From NCBI GenBank assembly GCA_007570785.1, contig ML660211.1, positions 1,550,602-1,614,601 on the forward strand: a stretch of 64,000 nucleotides of DNA, written 5' to 3'. The stretch comes from Antilocapra americana (Eukaryota; Chordata; Mammalia; Artiodactyla; Antilocapridae). Of this stretch, positions 56,557 to 64,000 are shown piece by piece. The position numbers were made by a program, and so were the translations under genes. How positions within the stretch are numbered: the first letter of the stretch is position 1; each line of letters starts with the position of its first letter. The notes beneath the pieces were generated by a model, which saw only the letters and a list, made by a program, of their open reading frames with translations, made no database searches and was not told the origin of the DNA.

Positions 56557-57747
56557 CTAGCACAAGAACAAAGAGTAAGAAAGTTCAAAGGGACAGAGGT
56601 GGCACATTGAAAAGGAAAAATGTAGAATACCTGCTCGTAATCTTTCTGTTCATCTCCTTCATCTGAGCAGCTCAGTTCGTATAGATGCCTGCCCTTCCAT
56701 CTTTCCATCCCACCCACCCCCCGCCCTTATTTTTCTTGTTTTCTCTTTCCTTGTCTCCTGAAAGATAAGAGCAGAACCCCCTATCAGACAGGAAAGAAAA
56801 AGAAAGCAATAGAGAAAGAATTCATTTTGTTACTTCCCTGCTCAAACCCTGTTCCCAAACCCACCCTGTCTCAGAGGCTAACACTGCCATGTATTTTGCT
56901 GTGAGCGACATCACACGTTCAGAATGAAATACTCCCAAAAAGCAGTAAACTGCCCTAGAGAGAGACGTCAGCATGTGCATTATGTAGACTCATTAATTAA
57001 CATGAAGCCTTAAGATGAACACGTAGAAGCAATTAGGTCCAAACCAAAAGGAAATCACAGTCTTCACACAGGATGGTTCATATACATGGATATCCTGACC
57101 TATTCCCCAAGGATGCTGTCAATATTCAGGTTACAGTTCAGGTCAGGGCAGGAAGAAACAAGGTAAAAGGAGGTAGCATACATGGACTAAGAGGATTCTA
57201 GAAGAACTACTGAATAATTTTCAGGAGAAATGACCTTTACTGCTGGCAATGAAAAAGTCTTTGGAGATCTTTTATAAGATCCTCCACAGAGCAAAGGGGA
57301 AAGCTCAAGAGTCACACTCATGGGAAATAGAAGTAGAAACAGAATCTTCAGATCCAAAGGACAAAGATAAAAGAACTAAGGCTTTGAAGCCTAAAAACCT
57401 GAGGCCTCTTCTCATCCATATCTCATTATACTTCTCTATCATTCTGCAACACAGCAGTCCTAATTAAAAGCAGTAATTGAAAGAGAACCAGAGGGGCAGA
57501 GCAGGGAGGGAGGACAGGAGAAGGTAAGAAACATGAGCAAGGATGAGCTGGGAACTCTAAAAGACTCGAAGACAATTGTTGGCTGGAAAACGGAAATTTG
57601 GTATAAAAAAATCAAAGTGTAGCCCTAGGGAGGAACAATGTAAGGGAAGGTGGATAAAGGACAAGAACGAGAGGGAACAAAGGGAACGACTGAGCTCACT
57701 GAAAAAGAGAACTAAGGAGGAAGAGGAGGAAGTAGAAACAACAATGA
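56557..57747. other. 1.2 kb of low-repeat DNA
   Basis: No named repeat. Frames of 60-72 codons, for example the charged frame at 57249-57467, are not recognisable. Confidence 0.4.
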
Positions 57748-57830
57748 AAGAAGCTGCTGCTGCTTAATCTCAGTTGTGCCCGACTCCACAACTCCAGTGA
57801 CTGGGCAGGCTCCTCTGTCTGGGACTGGGC
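57748..57830 (-). mobile_element. Bov-A fragment, antisense
   Basis: GCTGCTGCTGCTTAATCTCAG, CCCGACTCCACAACTCC and GGCAGGCTCCTCTGTC: the start of an antisense Bov-A unit, diverged. Confidence 0.75.
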
Positions 57831-58022
57831 AAGAGTTAAAGAGAAACACACTCGGGAGAAAACTGTCCAACCTTGAACTCTGTTATTTATATTTTTAAAA
57901 ATGAAAAAGATCATTGTGTGCTAACCACTTACTTGATTCTGTTCTGGGGTGGATGTAGACAGTTATGTTTGAGCTTTGTATTTTGTGAGAACCTTAATGA
58001 AACGAAGAATTCCAAAGATAGT

Positions 58023-58158
58023 CAAAAAAAAAAAAAAAGAGTACTGGAGTGGGTTGTCATTTCCTTCTCCAAGGGGATCTTCCCAACCCAGCAATCGAAC
58101 CCACTTCTCCTGCATGGGCAGGCAGATTCTTTACCACTGAGCCACCAGGGAAGCCCTG
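58023..58158 (-). mobile_element. Bov-tA fragment, antisense, after an A-run
   Basis: A 15-base A-run (58023-58038), then half of Bov-A and a complete tRNA head ending GCCACCAGGGAAGCCC. Confidence 0.88.
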
Positions 58159-59553
58159 ATGAAAGACATGATTAATCCAAAAACAGGGAGCTACAAAATA
58201 CTAGTTTTTAAGTTACCATTAGAAATCTGAAACCACAGTGCTACTGTCTATTGGTATGTTGTTTTCAAAGAATTATTTACATCTAAAGAGAGAAGAGATA
58301 CTCACTTTCAGCATCTTGGTTCAGGATGGAAGTAGAGTAAGATCAGGGCTAAGTTGGGGATTTGAGATACAGACTGAAAATTCTGGTGACTTCAGGAAGA
58401 GACCTCAACACAACTGGCTATTCAAGGACAGTGACAGGGAAAGGCATCATGGTCTGCTGAGAAGGGTGTTCTTTGAACATGCGCTGGGGAATAAAGTATC
58501 TTTACTAGTCATTCTATACAGCAAGAGAGGGAGAATGAAAAACCACATTGTCCAGGTCACTGTGTGCCTAGTACAAAGTACAGGCTCATTAAACTCATCT
58601 CTTTCATTCATGTTGCAAAATAAATATCATGGGTTAAAAGACACTGGAAATCTCATCTGAGAACTGTAAGAGGCAACCACGTTTCTGAAGCTGTAACCAA
58701 AAAAAGACCCAAGATCTCTCTAAAAAAACAAAGCAACTTCCACTTGAACTCCTAAGCCTAAACAAGATCCCACCCACTTTGTACATAATCTCAGTTTATT
58801 GTCACAGCATGCCTTTTTTGAAAAAGGTGTTAACCTCTCCAATAAACTTTCAAAGACTAAGGCTCAAAGAATTTCAGTGTCTTACCCATTGGTCAACGAA
58901 GACCTCTGAGAAATGGACCACATCTACCAAGACATAAATCTCACAAGGCCATGGGTTTGGAGTCTGAGTCTATTTTGGTCTCAGCCATTCCTTCTTAGAA
59001 AAATGCCTGACACAAAGAAACTAAACAAGAATTTATTGGCTGAATAAATAAATGAGTGAATATCTGTTTATGATTAGACAATGAACATGGCTAGGGGAAA
59101 AAAACACACACATCACCTTGCCCATCAGTCTTATTTTAAATTCATGATGGTTAACCTCCAAAGTGGGCTCATAGCCTTCACAAAGCAGTCCAAGGTCTTT
59201 CAATCCATTTTATTTATATATTCTATTTAAAGCCATGAGTCAGGATCAGCTCACCTCAAAGTGAGTGGAGGAAAAAGATCTCAAGTTTACAAGCCAGGGA
59301 GGTAAGGAAAAAGCAGAAAACTCTGAGGAAGAGGAGCTAGTATGGCAAGGGAAAAATAACCTACGAGAATACAGTGCCCTGGAAGCAAAGAAAAAAGAGA
59401 ATTTCAAAACGGAAGGGACAGCTGGTCAATTTCCTCAAGAAATAGACTTCAAGAAGCTTTACTATGTAAGTAGGATGCATAAGGAATTAGGAAACATGGA
59501 ACAGTACAGAGGCCTTTACCAGTTTTACAGAGGGCTCAGAGGCTGGGGAAGCC
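58159..59553. other. 1.4 kb of unassigned DNA
   Basis: No named repeat. The 140-codon plus frame at 58238-58660 has no recognisable domain. The 116-codon frame at 59265-59615 runs into a hAT element and is therefore not a gene. Confidence 0.4.
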
Positions 59554-59561
59554 CTGTCGAT

Positions 59562-59755
59562 CAGGGGTCCCCCAACCTCTGGAATCTAATGCTTGATGAA
59601 CTGAGGTGGAGCTGATGCAATAGTAATAAAGTGCACAGTAAATATAATGCACTTGAATCATCCCCAAACCATCTCCTCTATTTCACAGCCTGGTCTGTGG
59701 AAAAATCCTCTTCCATGGAACTGGTCCCTGGTGCCCAAAAGGTTGGGGACTGCTG
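59562..59755 (+). mobile_element. MER1-like nonautonomous hAT element
   Basis: Ends CAGGGGTCCCCCAACC and GGTTGGGGACTGCTG are inverted termini. The interior is a deleted version (TCTAATGCTTGATGAACTGAG, AATAAAGTGCACAGTAAATA). Flanking 8-mers CTGTCGAT (59554-59561) and CTGGAGAT (59756-59763) agree at six positions, matching the hAT 8-bp TSD. Confidence 0.85.
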
Positions 59756-59939
59756 CTGGAGATATTCCCCCTCAAAGCAAGAGGCCGGCATCCACCCGTC
59801 ACCAGACGCAGCTGCTTCTGCACCTGACACTCATCCTCACTCACCTGCCTCTTTCTCTAGACACACTCTACCCTGGGGGTTGACACCAAACTCCCCTCCC
59901 ACCACCAGACCAATAATTAAAGCCAAGTCAAAATATAAT

Positions 59940-60785
59940 GTGGCAGGAAAGAGCCGGGCCTGCTGAAAGAGGAAAGGGGCTTAACGCCAGAAGAGCTGCG
60001 GGATGAGCACCATATTCGTGCTTCCTGACACCTCGTGCCCCCGGGTCCCGCAGGTGCAGCTCTCAGGCTCACCTGTGTGGCGCGGACCCTGAGCAGCGCC
60101 TCACCACCTCCCTCAGCCGCGCCTTGAGAGCTTCTGTCATCGGATGGTGCCGAGACCACCTCCCTGGGGTGCTCATACCTGGAGGCTCTCCCTGAGGTCC
60201 CCCTCGAGTCTTTGGCTTCAGGGCTCACTACGTTTCTCGCCAACAGTATGGTGGTCCTAACTCTCCGCGACGTCAGTATACACAGAACATGCCTGCAACG
60301 CCCTGCCGTTCCGGCTCCTCCCCGTGCTCTCCCCCAAGGAGCCTGTGGTCTCCCCCTCGGCCCCCTCGCGAGCTCACCCACAGCCCAGACGCCGCCGTGA
60401 GGCACGGCCTCCACCGACGGGAGACGGCAGGCCGGACCCAGCCCGGCCGGCTGCTCCCTCTCTGGAGGGCTGTCTCTTCGCCTCTGACGCTGGAACTTGG
60501 AGGCCTCGGGGCAGGCGGCTGGAAATTAGATGGAGAAAAGCAGCGAGAGGGGACAACCCAGAGCAGGGTCTGGAAACGGAGTCCGTCTCTGGCCGCCTCC
60601 GATCCGGAGGAAGCGGGCATCTCTCGGGACACAGAGCTGGCCCAGGGGCTGGAGAAGCCGTGGGAGGATCCGGGGTGGTACGTACGAGGGCAGGACCAGG
60701 GCCGCCCCACGTTGGGCGTGACCGCCAGCAAATAGGCAACATGTGTAAGCGAAAGCGCCAGCCCCGGCCTTGGAGCACAGGCCTG
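59940..60785. promoter_or_regulatory. CpG island, candidate promoter
   Basis: This is the only CpG-dense block in the window. A hand count gives about 43 CpG in 60241-60780 at roughly 63% GC, an observed/expected ratio near 0.8. It contains a CRE-like half site GACGTCA (60269-60275) and possible donor sites GTACGT (about 60678) and GTAAGC (about 60745) on the plus strand. Stop-poor frames of 130-165 codons exist on both strands, as expected from composition, and none is recognisable. It could be a promoter/first exon or an orphan island. Confidence 0.55.
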
Positions 60786-60789
60786 GGCC

Positions 60790-61310
60790 CACCTGGATCT
60801 TTCCAGAACTAGCCCACCATCATTTTAACTCAATATTGACCAGGAGATTTTTGGAGAAACTTAACACCTGTGGTCTTATTTTTTCCTCTGGCTGGACAAA
60901 AATTCATTCTGTTATTTCACCATCACTTTGCAGGTTATTACATTCAATATTTGACACACCTGGAACATCTTCTGATTTTTGCAAAATGTTGTCTTCAGTC
61001 CACTCTTCTGTAGAGGCAAAGGCTCATTCTCCAGCACCATGAGTTTCATTTTCATGTTTCGTTCCATGTCAGAGTCAATCACTAAGGTTCACATCGTCTG
61101 AATCAGAATTATATTCTGAACGACGATCATCGTCTGAGACACTAGGACACATGTCGCCAGGACAATCAGAGAAAGCTGCATAAAATTCACCGAAAAATTC
61201 TTCATGCAAAATTTCACCATGCATCATTTTTGAAAATTTTATGCTTATACACAGGTTGGAACAAAAATGTAATGGAGCAAAATGTGAATAATAAGGACAA
61301 TCATAAGCTG
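60790..61310 (-). pseudogene. Decayed acidic frame, possible PiggyBac-type relic
   Basis: On the minus strand a frame from about 61234 to 61080 reads MMHGEILHEEFFGEF... and ends in a Ser/Asp-rich stretch (SEYNSDSDDVNLSD) before a stop. After a frameshift, coding-like text follows, with EEWTEDN and GVSNIECNNLQSDGEITE, then a stop. An acidic N-terminus, then a tryptophan and a G-V-x-x-x-C-N-N-x-x-S segment is the pattern of PiggyBac-family N-terminal regions. Terminal repeats and TTAA duplications were not identified, so the family assignment is tentative. Confidence 0.35.
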
Positions 61311-61451
61311 TATAATGAACCCTTGATCAGTTTTAAGCTCTAACAACTTGCATCAGTCTCTAAAAACATTGACACATCTCAGGTCAATAACGTGCTGATT
61401 TCAAGACAGCAACCTCTGGCAGCCAGCTCCTCTCTCTCCAGCTCATTACGT
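61311..61451. other. Unassigned DNA
   Basis: No named feature. Confidence 0.3.
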
Positions 61452-61966
61452 CTAGTTGTTGTTCAGTCCTTCAGTCATGTCTGACTCTTTCCAACCCCAT
61501 GGACTCCAGCACGCCAGGCTTCCCTGTCCTTCACTATCTCCCAGAGTTTGCTCAAACTCATGTCCCTTGAGTTGGGGGTGCCATCCAACCATCTCATCCT
61601 CTGTTGTCCCCTTCTCTTCCTGCCTTCAATTTTTCTCCGGCATCAGGGTCTTTTTTTTTTTTACAAGTCAGCTCTTCGCATCGGGTGGCCAAAGTATTGG
61701 AGCTTCAACTTCAGCATCAGTCCTTCCAATGAATATTCAGGACTGATTTCCTTTAGGATTGACTGATTGGATCTCCTTGCAGTCCAATGGACTCTGAAGA
61801 GTCTTCTCCAGCACCACAATTCAAAAGCATCAGTTCTTTGGTGTTCAACTTTCGTTATAGTCCAACTCTCACATCCATACATGACTACTGGAAAAACCAT
61901 AGCTTTGACCATATAGACTTTCATCAGAAAAGTAATGTCTCTGTTTTTCAATATGCCTATTAGGTT
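61452..61966 (-). mobile_element. BovB LINE, left part
   Basis: Antisense BovB from the 3' terminus (TTGTTCAGTCCTTCAGTC) to CAATATGCCTATTAGGTT, with a T-run at 61651-61662. It continues after a SINE at 62336. A minus frame of 96 codons (61661-61951) is the RT C-terminal remnant. Confidence 0.9.
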
Positions 61967-62004
61967 TTTTATGGTTTGTTTAGAATAGCTTTTTGTTTAG
62001 GCCT

Positions 62005-62335
62005 AGGGCTTCCCTGGTAGCTCAACTGGTAAAGAATCTGCCTGCAATGCAGGAGACCCCGGTTTTATTCCTGGGTCAGGCAGATCCCCTGGAAAAGGGA
62101 TAGGCTACCCACTCCAGTATTCTTGGGCTTTCCTGGTGGCTCAGGCAGTAAAGAACGTGCCTGCAATGCGGGAGACCTGGGTTCGATCCCTGGGCTTGGA
62201 AAATCCCCTGGAGGAGGGCATGGCAACCCACTCCAGTAGTCTTGCTGAGAGAACAGCCATGGACAGAGGAGCTGCCTGGTGGGCTACAGTACACGGGCCA
62301 GCAAACAGTCGGACACAACCGACAGACTAAGCACA
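62005..62335 (+). mobile_element. Dimeric Bov-tA SINE inside BovB
   Basis: Two tRNA heads (62007 and about 62127) and a Bov-A tail ending GACTAAGCACA, the same dimer type as 19234-19556. About 40 bp of unassigned T-rich sequence (61967-62004) precede it. Confidence 0.92.
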
Positions 62336-62490
62336 CAGGTTGGTCACAGCTTTTCTTCCAAGGAGCAAGGGCTTGTAATTTCATGGTTGCAGTCACTGTC
62401 CACAGTGATTTTCGAGCCCAAGAAAATAAAATCTGTCACTGTTTCTCTATCTATTTGCCATAAAGTAATGAGATCGGATGCCATGATTAC
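62336..62490 (-). mobile_element. BovB LINE, right part
   Basis: Resumes the BovB: AGGTTGGTCACAGCTTTTCTTCC, then GTGATTTTCGAGCCC and the segment around CATGATTACC. Confidence 0.88.
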
Positions 62491-62776
62491 CTCTAGAACT
62501 CTGCTCTATGAGCCCACTGGAAGGATCCAGCAATCCACAAATCCTGTCGCGGTCTCTCACAGTCACCATACCCTCAGTTTCCTCTGAACCCAGGTCATTA
62601 TCACAGGAATCACTCCCTTCCATAAACCTTCACTTCACTTTCCTGTCTTCTTGCTCAGCTGCTGAAATGCCGTCCCTCGTAGTTGATGCCAACTCCCCAC
62701 TTCCTCACAGCCTGCATCTGCACAGTCAGACCATCAGTGCGAAAAAACACCATTCTGACCACCTTTTCTTTAAACC
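62491..62776. other. Unassigned DNA
   Basis: No named feature. Confidence 0.35.
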
Positions 62777-62965
62777 TGGGATCCCAGCCTCTGAAATCTA
62801 ATGCCTGATGATCTGAGGTGGTGCTGATGTAATAGTAATGGAAAAAAGTGCAAAATAAATGTTATGTGCTTGAATAATCCTGAAACCATCTCCCCTACAG
62901 GTCCATGGAAAAATTGTCTCCCAAGAAACTAGTCCCTGGTGCCAAAATGTTGGGAACTACTGCTG
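62777..62965 (+). mobile_element. MER1-like hAT element, second copy
   Basis: CTGGGATCCCAGCCTC, AATCTAATGCCTGATGATCTGAG, GTGCAAAATAAATGTTATG and CTAGTCCCTGGTGCC...GTTGGGAACTACTGCTG. Same family and same internal structure as 59562-59755, with a more eroded left terminus. Confidence 0.8.
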
Positions 62966-63488
62966 CTTTAAACAACTGTAAGTTTAAAGTAAATTATTAG
63001 CTACCTCCAGCAGCCCACCTGAATGACCCCGGGACACTCAGAGAGAACCCATTTTAGCCCTTCTCCGTTTCATTCTTGGCTTCACATTTCAAACACGTCC
63101 TCTTCCTGTTCACACTCAGCTCAGAACTTTGTTCCTCCCAGCAGAACCAAAGACACTAAAAGATAGTGGCTTAAAACCAAACTCACTGTTTAACTCACTG
63201 TTCTGTGATTTGGTCATTTGCGCTGGGCTTACCTGTCCTCGGGTGGCTCAGTCACAGATGTGGGTCTCAAACGAGATGGCTAGGAAGGCAGAGGCAGCTG
63301 GCCTCTCTCCACGTAGATTTCCTTTCTCCATCAGTACTCCTAGCATGAGAATGGAAGCATCCAGGCTTCTCAAGCCCTAGGGCCTGCCTTCTACTGGACA
63401 CAGTATATCACAGGGCGGGCTTAAGCACTGTGGGAATAAATGTCACCTCTTCATAAAAGGACAATCTGTGGTGATATTTAGAATCTCC
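62966..63488. other. Unassigned DNA
   Basis: No named repeat; an 83-codon plus frame at 63129-63380 is not recognisable. Confidence 0.35.
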
Positions 63489-63495
63489 CACAATT

Positions 63496-63703
63496 CCCAG
63501 GTGGCCCGATGGTAAAGAACCCACCTGCCACTGCAAGAGATGCAGGAGACAAAGATTTGCTCCCTGGATTTGGAAGATATGCTGGAGGAGGAAGTGGCTA
63601 CCCACTCCAGTAGTATTCTTGCCTGAGAAATCCCATGGACATAGGAGCCTGCGGAGCACAGGTGTGGGGTCGCAAAGAATTGGGACATGACTGAATATAC
63701 ACA
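63496..63703 (+). mobile_element. Bov-tA SINE, short TSD
   Basis: Head, Bov-A and a CA-rich tail; flanking CACAATT at 63489-63495 and 63704-63710 is a 7-bp perfect TSD (partly CA-tail-like, so less certain). Confidence 0.9.
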
Positions 63704-63973
63704 CACAATTTATTATTCTTTGTACGTTTTCCAGATTCTGCCACAGACAATCAAATATTTACAAGACAATATTACTAAAAGTTACCTGCAAAGAACACTT
63801 AAACAGCCACCTCTTCAAATGCCACTAACCCCAAGTAAAGCTCATCTACAATATCAAACCACTAATTAAACATAGAAGAGTAATGCTTAAATATGGTTCT
63901 TAAGCATGACTGTGCTTCACAATTATCTGAGAAAGTTACCAAAGGGCTGGTTATTAGGCCTTACCCCTCAGAG

Positions 63974-64000
63974 GGGCTTCCTCAGTAGCTCAACTGCCAA
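63974..64000 (+). mobile_element. Bov-tA head cut by window end
   Basis: GGGGCTTCCTCAGTAGCTCA is the start of a tRNA-Glu-like SINE head; the rest lies beyond the window. Confidence 0.7.

Noticed and set aside
58238..58660. 140-codon plus-strand frame
   Set aside because: No recognisable domain, no promoter or splice context; treated as chance.
59265..59615. 116-codon charged frame
   Set aside because: Its 3' part reads into a hAT element, so the end is not a conserved C-terminus. The rest is Lys/Glu-rich without a known motif.
59917..60812. Six or more overlapping frames of 60-165 codons on both strands
   Set aside because: They lie in the CpG island, where stop codons are rare. No frame is recognisable and none is preferred by any visible signal.
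1..64000. A previously undescribed multi-gene system
   Set aside because: No operon-like or clustered gene set is present; apart from unassigned unique DNA, nearly all structure is explained by transposable elements.

Overview
This window is nuclear chromosomal DNA from a bovid ruminant (cattle, sheep, goat or a relative; I do not assign a species). The evidence is repeat content. There are about a dozen BovB (RTE-type LINE) insertions, more than twenty Bov-tA/Bov-A SINEs (a tRNA-Glu-like head joined to a BovB-derived tail), the cetartiodactyl SINEs CHR-1 and CHR-2, and ruminant LINE-1 3' ends with a G-rich 3' UTR. Older layers are MIR, MaLR/ERVL LTRs, hAT (Charlie/MER) relics and short mariner derivatives. 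Names come from recognising consensus sequences by eye; no database search was run.

I see no intact protein-coding gene, rRNA, functional tRNA, snRNA or CRISPR array. The window reads as intergenic or deep-intronic DNA. The longer open frames are fragments of BovB, antisense shadows of repeats, or frames inside LTRs or GC-rich DNA. Recognisable coding remnants are BovB endonuclease (35.7-36.2 kb), BovB reverse transcriptase pieces (9.5-10.0, 11.8-13.4, 52.3-52.9 and 55.6-56.6 kb, each truncated or mutated), and a decayed acidic frame at 60.8-61.3 kb that may be a PiggyBac-type transposase relic.

Layout: 0-8 kb, sparse repeats, a CHR-2, an antisense L1 carrying a BovB, and a hAT relic split by a MaLR LTR. 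8.8-13.4 kb, an L1 carrying an antisense BovB, an L1 3' end and a 1.6-kb sense BovB. 14-23 kb, L1/LTR/SINE mosaic with several clean target-site duplications (TSDs) and an L1 carrying another antisense BovB. 23.5-33 kb, mariner, Bov-A2, LTR, BovB and L1 pieces, including a BovB insertion only 63 bp long. 34.2-36.3 kb, a MIR interrupted by a BovB with inverted 5' half, itself interrupted by a young L1. 36.7-50 kb, mostly low-repeat DNA with scattered L1, MIR, mariner and an ERVL-type LTR. 50-57 kb, BovB-rich, including a second 5'-inverted BovB. 57-64 kb, low-repeat DNA, two MER1-like hAT copies, a CpG island at about 59.94-60.79 kb (the best candidate regulatory element), the possible PiggyBac relic, and a BovB interrupted by a SINE.

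No novel multi-gene system is visible. The most informative structures concern retrotransposition: two BovB copies with the twin-priming (5' inversion) arrangement and matching TSDs, unusually long duplications (24-50 bp) around some insertions, an extremely short BovB insertion, and a foldback at one BovB/L1 junction. Boundaries not fixed by a TSD are good to roughly 10-30 bp.
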